Below, piece after piece: positions 1 through 5,202 of a DNA stretch of 5,812 nt. This DNA comes from Balneolaceae bacterium (GTDB lineage: Bacteria > Bacteroidota > Rhodothermia > Balneolales > Balneolaceae), in contig SLAU01000324.1 of the NCBI GenBank assembly GCA_007126675.1, forward strand, positions 1 through 5,812. The letters are read 5' to 3'. Below the pieces are notes generated by a model, which worked only from the letters and a program-made list of their open reading frames with translations, was not told where the DNA came from and searched no databases. A program made the position numbers and the translations under genes. Every line of letters starts with the position of its first letter. Position 1 is the first letter of the stretch.

Positions 1-1
1 T

Positions 2-610
2 GTATTTACGATTTTAATGATCGCCTACTCATTCGGATACTTCCCCCAGGAAGTTGCCGCGCCCTTTATGATGGTGGTCTACTCAGTGCTCGCCGGTTTT
101 TTTACCGGGTATGCATATCGCATGTTTAACTCGAGGGTAAATTCCGGCTCAATTCTGTATCAGAACAGATCATTTTTGGTAGATCATGCTCCCAATTTTT
201 TTGCAATGGCACTGATTCTGTTTGGCGTTTATCGTACCGGAATTCTTACAGATATCCCGATTACAGGCATCCGTATAACTTCCGGCATTTCAATTATCGC
301 TTTTGGATTATTGGGACTGACCGTTAAAGTAGTGCCCGAATTTCGTACAAAAGGAATTATGTTTCTGGACAGATTTATTCACTGGAAACACATTGTGGCC
401 TGGAAATGGGCAAGCGAAGATGTGATCGTTATAGAATATCTTGAAGAGAGACCCGCCCAAAATGAGATCAGGCAATTTCTGACAAAAATTCCTGCAGAAG
501 AGAGAAAACAGGCCGAGTCGATCCTGAAAATGAAAATGGATGAATTCGCCGAAGAACGTTCCGAGGCTCTCATGCCTGATGATGAAAATGATAAGCAAAA
601 ATCCGGATAA
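2..610 (+). CDS. Membrane protein with C-terminal PH-like (DUF5673-like) domain, 5' truncated by window edge
   Basis: The frame is open to the left edge, so the first ATG at 17 is probably internal and the gene starts upstream; 202 residues are visible. Hydrophobic stretches at about visible residues 1-14, 20-42, 63-82 and 93-111 look like membrane segments. A soluble part follows, in which a Lys-Gly-Ile-Met-Phe turn, an aromatic Phe-Ile-His-Trp strand and an Ala-Trp-Lys-Trp strand (about residues 112-147) resemble bacterial PH-like domains of the DUF5673 type found at the end of small membrane proteins. The tail (150-202) is charged and probably helical, ending in an acidic/basic Asp-Asp-Glu-Asn-Asp-Lys run. 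Function is unknown to me. It converges on the CoA-binding protein gene with only 28 bp between the stops. The open reading frame and membrane character are seen; the PH-like assignment is an inference from a short motif. Confidence 0.75.
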   Translation, partial: VFTILMIAYSFGYFPQEVAAPFMMVVYSVLAGFFTGYAYRMFNSRVNSGSILYQNRSFLVDHAPNFFAMALILFGVYRTGILTDIPITGIRITSGISIIAFGLLGLTVKVVPEFRTKGIMFLDRFIHWKHIVAWKWASEDVIVIEYLEERPAQNEIRQFLTKIPAEERKQAESILKMKMDEFAEERSEALMPDDENDKQKSG

Positions 611-638
611 AAAGATCCCGATAGAATCAGCTAAATCC

Positions 639-1112
639 TCATTTCTGTAATCTGGAATGTTCAACCATCAGGCATCGATTTTCCACATAGTCAAAACCGT
701 TTTCTTCAGCTAAGGTTTTGGCCTCATCAGAACTAACATCAAGCTGCGTCCAGATCAGGGGCTTTTGGCCGGTTCTTCGGCTCCATTCTATAATATCCCT
801 CAACATTTCTGCAGAATATTTTTTATTCCGGAAAATATTAATCACATTAATTTTTAAGTCGTCCGGCAGAGCAGCCATCGAATCATATGATTTCTCTCCA
901 AAAACACTCTCTTCGTTTGGGTTAACAGGAATAATCCTGTAGTTATTTTTCCTAAGATAATCACCAATATGATTGCTGGTTCGCCATTGATTTGATGACA
1001 ATCCTATTACAGCAATCACAGATGCTTTATTTAAAAGTGAGGCTATCGATTTTTCTGATGAGGCCGGTTGAGTATTCAATTCAGTATTCTCTGCAAATTT
1101 GGGTATATTCAA
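639..1112 (-). CDS. CoA-binding domain protein (YccU family, Rossmann fold)
   Basis: A 157-residue cytosolic protein matching the small CoA-binding (CoA_binding_2 / YccU) family, which has a single NAD(P)/CoA-type Rossmann fold. Family landmarks in order are the first strand and glycine turn Val-Ile-Ala-Val-Ile-Gly-Leu-Ser (32-39), the strand Arg-Ile-Ile-Pro-Val-Asn-Pro-Asn (59-66), Phe-Gly-Glu-Lys-Ser-Tyr (71-76), the Ile-Trp-Thr-Gln-Leu region (120-124) and the terminal Asn-Arg-Cys-Leu-Met-Val-Glu-His (145-152). Family members bind CoA in vitro but their cellular role is unsettled. The start is uncertain. No in-frame ATG exists before the domain, so I use TTG at 1112; TTG at residue 12 (1079) is the alternative and would still leave the whole domain. 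No Shine-Dalgarno sequence is visible for either. The gene is divergent from the FKBP gene and convergent with the upstream membrane protein. Confidence 0.88.
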   Translation of the reverse strand: MNIPKFAENTELNTQPASSEKSIASLLNKASVIAVIGLSSNQWRTSNHIGDYLRKNNYRIIPVNPNEESVFGEKSYDSMAALPDDLKINVINIFRNKKYSAEMLRDIIEWSRRTGQKPLIWTQLDVSSDEAKTLAEENGFDYVENRCLMVEHSRLQK

Positions 1113-1147
1113 GCATATAAATTTTGAACATAAAATAGAATAATATT
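1113..1147. promoter_or_regulatory. Short AT-rich divergent intergenic region, likely bidirectional promoter area
   Basis: Only 35 bp separate the assigned TTG starts of the divergent CoA-binding and FKBP genes. The stretch is almost entirely A/T, with no Shine-Dalgarno sequence in either direction and no clear -35/-10 pair that fits inside it. Promoters for both genes must therefore overlap the opposite gene's 5' end, or the CoA-binding protein starts at its later TTG, which widens the gap to 68 bp. The regulatory role is inferred from geometry alone. Confidence 0.35.
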
Positions 1148-1576
1148 TTGTCTAAAGTAAAAGACGGTGACACCGTAAAAGTACACTACAAAGGAACATT
1201 AAAAGATGGATCTGTTTTTGATTCTTCAGAAAACAGAGAGCCACTCGAATTTACACTTGGACAGGGACAATTAATTCCTGGATTTGAAAAAGCTGTAGTA
1301 GGATTAACAGAAGGTGATACAACTTCAGTTGATATCCCAAGCGGCGAAGCTTACGGAGAAGTGCGTGACGATCTGATCATAAACGTGCCCAAAGAGCAGT
1401 TGCCAGATGATGTGGAACCACAAGTTGGAATGCAGTTGCAGCTTAATCAGCCTAATGGTCAGCCGGTTCCGGTTCGCATTACCGAAGTAAGTGAAGCCGA
1501 ACTAACCCTGGATGCAAACCATCCGCTGGCAGGCAAAGACCTGAAATTCGATATCGAATTGGTTGAAGTCGCTTAA
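1148..1576 (+). CDS. FKBP-type peptidyl-prolyl cis-trans isomerase (SlyD/FkpB-like)
   Basis: A 142-residue cytosolic prolyl isomerase and probable folding chaperone, with the split SlyD-type architecture. The FKBP domain starts at residues 4-65 with Val-His-Tyr-Lys-Gly (12-16), Gly-Ser-Val-Phe-Asp-Ser-Ser (21-27), Phe-Thr-Leu-Gly (35-38) and Ile-Pro-Gly-Phe-Glu (43-47). An insert-in-flap chaperone domain follows (about 66-120, beginning Gly-Glu-Ala-Tyr-Gly). The FKBP fold closes with Asp-Ala-Asn-His-Pro-Leu-Ala-Gly-Lys (122-130) and a final beta strand. The metal-binding, His-rich tail of E. coli SlyD is absent, so it is closer to FkpB/SlpA-type proteins in length. An in-frame TAG at 1136 limits the start; TTG at 1148 is the only reasonable codon before the conserved region and has no Shine-Dalgarno sequence. 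There is no signal peptide. A terminator-type hairpin follows 27 bp after the stop. Confidence 0.95.
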   Translation: MSKVKDGDTVKVHYKGTLKDGSVFDSSENREPLEFTLGQGQLIPGFEKAVVGLTEGDTTSVDIPSGEAYGEVRDDLIINVPKEQLPDDVEPQVGMQLQLNQPNGQPVPVRITEVSEAELTLDANHPLAGKDLKFDIELVEVA

Positions 1577-1591
1577 TCAGCATTATTTAAT
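1563..1591 (+). promoter_or_regulatory. Candidate promoter for the THUMP methyltransferase, overlapping the FKBP 3' end
   Basis: TTGAAG (1563-1568) and TTTAAT (1586-1591) are separated by 17 bp and resemble sigma-70 -35/-10 boxes (4/6 and 5/6 matches). Transcription would start near 1598, just before the hairpin at 1604-1622, giving a short leader that folds at its 5' end. Such matches arise easily in AT-rich DNA, so this is tentative. Confidence 0.25.
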
Positions 1592-1603
1592 TAATTAAAC
1601 CAG

Positions 1604-1628
1604 ATCCCGGCAATGCCGGGATTTTTTT
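1604..1628 (+). terminator. Perfect rho-independent terminator hairpin abutting the next start codon
   Basis: ATCCCGGC (1604-1611) pairs perfectly with GCCGGGAT (1615-1622) around an AAT loop and runs into seven Ts (1622-1628). This is a textbook intrinsic terminator for the FKBP transcript. The unusual point is that the T-run ends at 1628 and the methyltransferase ATG is 1629-1631, so no room remains for a ribosome binding site after the stem. Confidence 0.85.
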
Positions 1629-2783
1629 ATGGCAAATTTTTCCCAAAAAAGTACAATAAGTATAACCTGTCCCGTAGGCCTCGCTCCTTTTCTTCAGAAA
1701 GAGGTTACTGATTTAGGTTACCAAACAAATGAGGTGCGAGATACAGGACTTGAAATAAAAGGAACTCTGAATGATTGCATCAGGCTGAATTTCCATCTCA
1801 GAACTGCACACCGGGTACACTATCTTATTGATGAACGCCCTGTTGATAATCCCGATACGTTGTTCAAGTGGATAAAGCTGATGCAATGGGAAGATTGGAT
1901 TCCGCCAAACGGTTATTTCTCAGTAACCTCAAGAGTAGATCATCCCACGATTGATAATGACCAATACGCCAACCTCAGGGTAAAAGATGCTGTTGTAGAC
2001 CGGATCCGGTTTAAGGAAAGCACACGACCCGACACCGGACCCGATCTGAACAGTACAGTTCTGTTTCTTTATTGGGATAAAGAGATTGCCAGAATTTTTA
2101 TAGATACCTCCGGAGAATCTTTATCCAGGAGAAATTACAGAAGTGCAAGTGTATCGGCACCTATGCAGGAAACTCTTGCAGCCGGAATTATTTATTCCAC
2201 CAATTGGAAACCCGGCATGCACTTCATCAATCCAATGACCGGCAGCGGTACAATAGCGATTGAGGCTGCTTTGATCGCCTCAAACCGAGCTCCGGCTTCT
2301 CTGCGAAATAATTTTGGCTTTATGCACATTCGCGGATACGATCCGGAGTATTACAAGCAGTTGAGGGATGAATCAAAGATAAACTCCCGGAAAGAGATTG
2401 AAGCAAAAATCATTGCAACTGATCAGGATCAGAGTGCGATCAGATCTGCCATCAAAAATGCAAAAACCGCAGGTGTGGATCATCTCATCGAATTCGAAAA
2501 ATGTGAATTTGAGCGGACGCCTGTCCCTGAAGGTGACGGAGTGATTGTTTTGAATCCGCCATATGGTTTGCGGCTTGAACCGGGCGAGGATTTGCGGCCA
2601 CTTTATAAAGGAATCGGTGATTTTTTGAAAAGTGAAGGTGCTGGAAAAACCGGTTATGTTTTTACTGCAAATAATGCTTTGGCTAAAAAGATTGGGCTGC
2701 GTTCTAAGAGTAAAACATTGTTTTATAATACTACGCTTGAGTGCCGGCTGCTGGAGTATGAATTGTATAAAGGAAGCCGGTGA
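1629..2783 (+). CDS. THUMP-domain class I SAM-dependent RNA methyltransferase (RlmL N-domain/UPF0020 family)
   Basis: A 384-residue RNA base methyltransferase, probably acting on 23S rRNA guanine N2 by analogy with the RlmL/RlmK N-terminal half; the exact target cannot be read from sequence. The N-terminal ferredoxin-like/THUMP part (about 8-165) begins with Ile-Thr-Cys-Pro-Val-Gly-Leu and includes the conserved Leu-Arg-Thr-Ala-His-Arg-Val (57-63). The catalytic domain (about 170-384) has SAM motif I Asn-Pro-Met-Thr-Gly-Ser-Gly-Thr (201-208), followed by Ile-Ala-Ile-Glu-Ala-Ala-Leu, an acidic ribose-binding position Ala-Thr-Asp-Gln-Asp (263-267), catalytic motif IV Asn-Pro-Pro-Tyr-Gly (309-313), and the closing Leu-Glu-Cys-Arg-Leu-Leu-Glu-Tyr-Glu-Leu (370-379). 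The SPOUT/second methyltransferase half of E. coli RlmKL is absent, as in most non-gammaproteobacterial homologues. ATG 1629 is the only reasonable start before the conserved region, and it lies directly after the upstream terminator. Confidence 0.93.
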   Translation: MANFSQKSTISITCPVGLAPFLQKEVTDLGYQTNEVRDTGLEIKGTLNDCIRLNFHLRTAHRVHYLIDERPVDNPDTLFKWIKLMQWEDWIPPNGYFSVTSRVDHPTIDNDQYANLRVKDAVVDRIRFKESTRPDTGPDLNSTVLFLYWDKEIARIFIDTSGESLSRRNYRSASVSAPMQETLAAGIIYSTNWKPGMHFINPMTGSGTIAIEAALIASNRAPASLRNNFGFMHIRGYDPEYYKQLRDESKINSRKEIEAKIIATDQDQSAIRSAIKNAKTAGVDHLIEFEKCEFERTPVPEGDGVIVLNPPYGLRLEPGEDLRPLYKGIGDFLKSEGAGKTGYVFTANNALAKKIGLRSKSKTLFYNTTLECRLLEYELYKGSR

Positions 2784-2807
2784 TTTTGGGCTCAAATATT
2801 TTTTTAA

Positions 2808-2832
2808 AGCAAGTGTAATACTTGCTGCTTTT
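2808..2832 (+). terminator. Probable intrinsic terminator of the methyltransferase gene
   Basis: AGCAAGT (2808-2814) pairs with ACTTGCT (2820-2826) around a GTAAT loop, 24 bp after the stop codon. It is followed by GC and four Ts (2829-2832). The stem is 7 bp and only moderately GC-rich, and the T-run is short, so it is a reasonable but not strong terminator. Confidence 0.55.
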
Positions 2833-2897
2833 CCCCTTCGGATTATTGGGTTGCTTTTGTTTAGTGAGTTGCCTCGGGGATTTGGTGAGTAGCCGAG

Positions 2898-2932
2898 TTA
2901 ATTTTCCCCGACCTGAAGGTCGAGGTAATTGA
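2898..2932. repeat. REP-like imperfect palindrome, copy 1
   Basis: A 35-bp unit with arms TTAATT...CCGACCT and AGGTCGAGGTAATTGA around a GA centre. The inner CGACCT/AGGTCG stem (2909-2914 with 2917-2922) is perfect, and the outer AATTGA (2927-2932) mirrors TTAATT with one change. Its right 21 bp (2913-2933) match copy 2 at 17 of 21 positions by eye. It is the best-preserved inner stem of the three copies. Confidence 0.65.
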
Positions 2933-2947
2933 TTTTTTTGAAGTGGG

Positions 2948-2984
2948 TCAATTTCCCAGCCAATCTGGAGGTCGGAGGAATTGA
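2948..2984. repeat. REP-like imperfect palindrome, copy 2
   Basis: A 37-bp unit bounded by perfect inverted ends TCAATT (2948-2953) and AATTGA (2979-2984), with GGAGGTCGGAGG in the right arm and a degenerate left arm (TTCCCAGCCAATCT). It starts 15 bp after copy 1, so the right end of copy 1 and the left end of copy 2 can also pair with each other. Confidence 0.65.
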
Positions 2985-3022
2985 TGTTGCGTCTGCAGAT
3001 CTGAGACTTATTCTCAAATTTT

Positions 3023-3067
3023 TTAATTCCCAATTATCTAACCTATCCGAGAGTCGGGGGGATTGAT
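3023..3067. repeat. REP-like palindrome, copy 3, decayed
   Basis: The right part (3047-3067), reading CCGAGAGTCGGGGGGATTGAT, is shared with copy 2 at 15 of 21 positions by eye. The left end TTAATTCCC (3023-3031) mirrors the GGGGGATTGA end, while the middle has drifted and is longer (about 45 bp in all). It is clearly related to copies 1 and 2 but no longer a good hairpin. Confidence 0.5.
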
Positions 3068-3218
3068 TTATTGTGTCTGACTTATTTTGTTAGATCAGTC
3101 GGCCAATCTTCAATAGAAAGTACTCGCAGAGTTGTTAACAAATTAAGTAGGGTTTTCCACTACCTGAGGTTCATACTCTTGCCTATATATGTTGCCTGTT
3201 AATTTCATTTTTTTACGA

Positions 3219-3247
3219 TTGAAAAAATAAAAGAAAACGAATTTTTG
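3219..3247 (+). promoter_or_regulatory. Candidate promoter of the DksA/TraR-family gene
   Basis: TTG at 3219-3221 and AATTTTTG at 3240-3247 are 18 bp apart and approximate the Bacteroidota-type -33 TTG / -7 TAnnTTTG arrangement with one mismatch in the -7 box. Transcription would begin near 3254, just ahead of the Shine-Dalgarno sequence. The motif is weak and the surrounding DNA is A-rich, so this is tentative. Confidence 0.25.
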
Positions 3248-3257
3248 AACTAAACAT

Positions 3258-3263
3258 AGGAGG
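3258..3263 (+). promoter_or_regulatory. Strong Shine-Dalgarno sequence AGGAGG
   Basis: A full AGGAGG lies 7 nt before ATG 3271 and decides for that ATG rather than the in-frame ATG at 3283. It is the only near-perfect ribosome binding site in the window, which suggests high translation of this regulator compared with its neighbours. Confidence 0.85.
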
Positions 3264-3270
3264 CGGCATT

Positions 3271-3699
3271 ATGGAACTGACAATGAATAAATCCCAGGAA
3301 TTTGTAACTCCTTACTCCGATATTGAACTGGAATATTTCAGATCAATTCTGATGAAAAAAATCAGAGAGTCTGAGGAGGAAATTGAATCTCTGCATGAAC
3401 ACCTGCAAAATATCCGGTATTCAGAAGATGAGAACAGCTCATCAAGTACTCATCATATGGCTGATATAGCAAGTGATGAAGAATCTGTTCAAATGTACTA
3501 CAGGTTAATTCAGCGCACTAAAAGTTACCTGAAACAACTACATCGAGCACTTCAGCGGATTGAGAATAAAACGTATGGTGTATGCCGGGCAACCGGAAAA
3601 AAAATTCCGAAAGAGCGGTTAGAGATTGTTCCACACACGCGTTATGGTGTAGAAGCCAAACTACGCGGGCTCGATAAGATGTACATCAGTCCTAATTAA
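3271..3699 (+). CDS. DksA/TraR-family regulator with degenerate zinc finger
   Basis: A 142-residue protein of the DksA/TraR family, whose members bind RNA polymerase through the secondary channel and modulate initiation, often with ppGpp. The architecture fits: helix 1 (about 16-50), a loop with a Ser-rich stretch (56-59), an acidic coiled-coil tip His-Met-Ala-Asp-Ile-Ala-Ser-Asp-Glu-Glu (62-71), helix 2 (about 72-98), then the zinc-finger region Tyr-Gly-Val-Cys-Arg-Ala-Thr-Gly-Lys-Lys-Ile-Pro-Lys-Glu-Arg-Leu (102-117). Of the four canonical cysteines only Cys105 remains; the others, at exactly conserved spacing, are Thr108, Gly126 and Ala129. Cysteine-poor DksA-like proteins exist, and they are common among Bacteroidota homologues, so it is likely functional without zinc rather than broken. 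The start is set by the AGGAGG 7 nt upstream. It is probably monocistronic and ends at a strong terminator. Confidence 0.93.
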   Translation: MELTMNKSQEFVTPYSDIELEYFRSILMKKIRESEEEIESLHEHLQNIRYSEDENSSSSTHHMADIASDEESVQMYYRLIQRTKSYLKQLHRALQRIENKTYGVCRATGKKIPKERLEIVPHTRYGVEAKLRGLDKMYISPN

Positions 3700-3700
3700 T

Positions 3701-3732
3701 AAAAAAGCCACAGGTCTTTCGATCTGTGGCTT
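3701..3732. terminator. Bidirectional intrinsic terminator between convergent genes
   Basis: AAGCCACAG (3705-3713) pairs with CTGTGGCTT (3724-3732); on the + strand the stem extends inward by three pairs (one G-U) to a TTTC loop. Reading right to left, the stem is followed by six Ts on the minus strand (3706-3701), making a strong terminator for the lipoprotein gene. Reading left to right, TTATCTTCTT follows, a weaker U-rich tail for the DksA/TraR gene. It sits between the two stop codons at 3699 and 3756. Confidence 0.88.
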
Positions 3733-3755
3733 ATCTTCTTAACTAAAGAGGCTGT

Positions 3756-4223
3756 TTAATCGGTATTTCCAAAACTAAAAGAAGCGGTATCCCCTGCTTC
3801 AAAAGTTTCTGAGGTATATACTACATCAACTTCGCTAAACTCCGGCCAGCCGTCATCCATAAAAGACTCGCCGCTCACGATTTCCACATAACCGGTTCCG
3901 CCAGTTACCTCAAAGCCTACAATTACACCCACAGCCTTTTTGTCACTGTCAGAAAAGTCATACTTGAGCCTTTGACCTTCAAAAACAGTGGCAAAACCAC
4001 CACCGGAACTAGACTCACAACCTTCTCCTTCATAACAGAAATTAATCTGATTTGGTCCATCGGTTTGAACATCAAAATCTTCGTCGCCTGCATTCACAAA
4101 AAATACAGCAAGTCCGTCAGTATTAACATCAGGTGCTGTAGAACCACCATTATCGTCGCTGCTGCAGCCGCTTAAGATCATACCAATCACTGTAATAGTT
4201 GTAATAATGTATAGTTTATTCAT
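3756..4223 (-). CDS. Small lipoprotein of unknown function, probably surface exposed
   Basis: A 155-residue precursor with a classic lipoprotein signal: Met-Asn-Lys, a hydrophobic core (4-16) and lipobox Leu-Ser-Gly-Cys with lipidated Cys20. The residues right after it, Ser-Ser-Asp-Asp-Asn-Gly-Gly, resemble the acidic lipoprotein export signal that sends Bacteroidota lipoproteins to the cell surface. The mature part is acidic and rich in beta-forming residues, contains a Cys63/Cys69 pair that could form a disulfide next to a Ser/Gly linker (71-76), and has several Val/Tyr-rich strands (98-104, 111-116, 132-136), suggesting one small beta-sandwich. I do not recognise the family. A GGAG-type ribosome binding site (AGGAG, 4227-4231) lies unusually close to the ATG, 3 nt away. 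The gene lies downstream of the barrel gene on the same strand, after 166 bp, and ends at the shared terminator. Confidence 0.85.
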   Translation of the reverse strand: MNKLYIITTITVIGMILSGCSSDDNGGSTAPDVNTDGLAVFFVNAGDEDFDVQTDGPNQINFCYEGEGCESSSGGGFATVFEGQRLKYDFSDSDKKAVGVIVGFEVTGGTGYVEIVSGESFMDDGWPEFSEVDVVYTSETFEAGDTASFSFGNTD

Positions 4224-4389
4224 TTTCTCCTATTTAGATTTGTCAGTTAGTTTTATTTAGAATAGTATAAACAACTCAAATTAATGAGTTTGAATATATA
4301 GAAAGGAGCATCAAAAAGTAGTTTATTTACTAATAAAAATTAGTACTCAACCAAATACTGTATTTTAGTTTGCAAGAAAATATAAACTA
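4224..4389 (-). promoter_or_regulatory. 166-bp AT-rich spacer between barrel and lipoprotein genes with two inverted repeats
   Basis: On the minus strand this lies after the barrel gene's stop and before the lipoprotein ATG. It holds a perfect 7-bp inverted repeat TACTAAT/ATTAGTA with an AAAA loop (4328-4345), which may be a weak terminator for the barrel gene. It also holds an AACTCA/TGAGTT repeat (4273-4278 with 4285-4290) and, 10 bp or so nearer the lipoprotein gene, a -10-like TATACT (minus strand of 4264-4269) without a good -35. The repeat next to the -10-like box could be an operator, but this is inference. Confidence 0.35.
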
Positions 4390-5016
4390 TCAAAACCTTA
4401 AAACCACTCCTATTGAAGGACTTAATCGGGTTGAAGCCAGGTTATCTCCCGTAACAAGATGCTGAGATTTTATACCTCCGCTGAATCCGAAATTTCTGTT
4501 TAGGTTATAAGCAGTAATAAATTTCAGATCTATTGTTGTATTCCAGTCAGTGAATTCATCCGGATCAGTTAAAGTAACTCCAAGTCTGTCAATCTCTTTG
4601 AAACGGCTGTGGTGCTGTGTAATTCCCGGCCCGAATTCAAAGTCGAAATCACGCCATTTGTAATTAAGCGCTAACCCAAATGAAAAACCCATCCTTGAGT
4701 TGTCGTAACGTGGCTGAGTTATAGTTGAAGGTGAGTCTGTTGCGAATATACGCGCATCTGAGAACACGCGTGGCTGAATAAACAAACCTGCTTGTAATAA
4801 TACACCAAGATTATCATCCAGTTTAATGTATTGTGTCTGCCAGGCAATTTCGAGCTCCGGACCAAAACCGACTGGGCTCGCACCTTCCGATTCAACACTT
4901 GAAATATTTAAATTTAACTGAATAGCTTGCTGTGCAGAAATGTGTGTGGGAATCAGAAATACCAGAAGCAGTACAAAAATTGAAATGACACGTATAAAGG
5001 CCGCTCTAATGTGCAT
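4390..5016 (-). CDS. Small outer-membrane beta-barrel protein (OmpA/OmpW-like fold), function unknown
   Basis: A 208-residue precursor with a secretory signal: basic start (Arg4, Arg9), hydrophobic core at 10-22, and Ile-Ser-Ala cleavage after residue 28, giving a mature chain that starts Gln-Gln. The rest alternates hydrophobic and polar residues in strand-like blocks, with Gly and aromatic residues at turns and girdles (for example 70-80, 109-118, 121-130, 165-181). It ends in Ser-Ile-Gly-Val-Val-Leu-Arg-Phe, with the terminal phenylalanine typical of substrates of the BAM machinery. The length suits an eight-stranded barrel. I cannot name a substrate or subfamily. ATG 5016 has no Shine-Dalgarno sequence, but gives the only good signal peptide. 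It is transcribed away from the S10 peptidase gene, and 25 bp before its ATG is a perfect 8-bp palindrome GTTGCAAC (5042-5049). Confidence 0.8.
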   Translation of the reverse strand: MHIRAAFIRVISIFVLLLVFLIPTHISAQQAIQLNLNISSVESEGASPVGFGPELEIAWQTQYIKLDDNLGVLLQAGLFIQPRVFSDARIFATDSPSTITQPRYDNSRMGFSFGLALNYKWRDFDFEFGPGITQHHSRFKEIDRLGVTLTDPDEFTDWNTTIDLKFITAYNLNRNFGFSGGIKSQHLVTGDNLASTRLSPSIGVVLRF

Positions 5017-5138
5017 AAAAATAAAACAGTTGGTTAATAAGGTTGCAACAAATACCTAAATTCTTCAGAAATTAATTGATTCGCAATATCTGCCGATCTT
5101 TTTACAACCCAAAATAATTCTTTTTTACACCTCTTTGC

Positions 5139-5167
5139 TTGTCACGACTGTTACTGAAACCTATATT
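5139..5167 (+). promoter_or_regulatory. Sigma-70-type promoter of the S10 peptidase gene
   Basis: TTGTCA (5139-5144) and TATATT (5162-5167) are separated by exactly 17 bp, each box matching the consensus at 5 of 6 positions. Transcription would start near 5174, leaving a leader of about 28 nt before ATG 5203 with no evident Shine-Dalgarno sequence. This is the best promoter match in the window. Confidence 0.5.
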
Positions 5168-5202
5168 CATCTCAAATTCAGACTCAATTAAATCCATGAT
5201 TT

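Larger units (their letters stand above)
2784..3270. other. 487-bp gene-free region with terminator, REP-like palindromes and the regulator's promoter
   Basis: No convincing gene is present on either strand; the open frames here read through repeats or run out of the methyltransferase. From left to right it holds the terminator at 2808-2832, three related imperfect palindromes (2898-3067), a small inverted repeat TGAGA/TCTCA with a T-run (3002-3024), a perfect palindrome TTGTTAACAA (3132-3141), a hairpin with a bulge at 3147-3163 (GTAGG..CCACTAC), and the promoter/ribosome-binding area of the DksA/TraR-family gene. It is the longest non-coding stretch in the window. Confidence 0.7.

Noticed and set aside
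602..622. Possible terminator GGAT/ATCC between the convergent first two genes
   Set aside because: Only four contiguous pairs and no proper T-run next to the stem; too weak to call.
2632..2892. 86-residue plus-strand open frame overlapping the methyltransferase end
   Set aside because: Most of it is the methyltransferase read in another frame; the remainder crosses the terminator hairpin. No start signal or recognised domain.
3002..3024. TGAGA/TCTCA hairpin followed by six Ts
   Set aside because: A five-pair AT-leaning stem inside the repeat region with no gene immediately upstream; more likely chance than a terminator.
2731..3033. 100-residue minus-strand open frame across the methyltransferase 3' end and the repeats
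   Set aside because: It reads antisense through a terminator and two palindromic repeats, has a low-complexity composition and no family resemblance. Such frames are typical by-products of repeats.
3132..3141. Perfect palindrome TTGTTAACAA upstream of the DksA/TraR-family gene
   Set aside because: A 10-bp AT-rich palindrome about 130 bp from the gene, with no second copy or adjacent promoter to support an operator.
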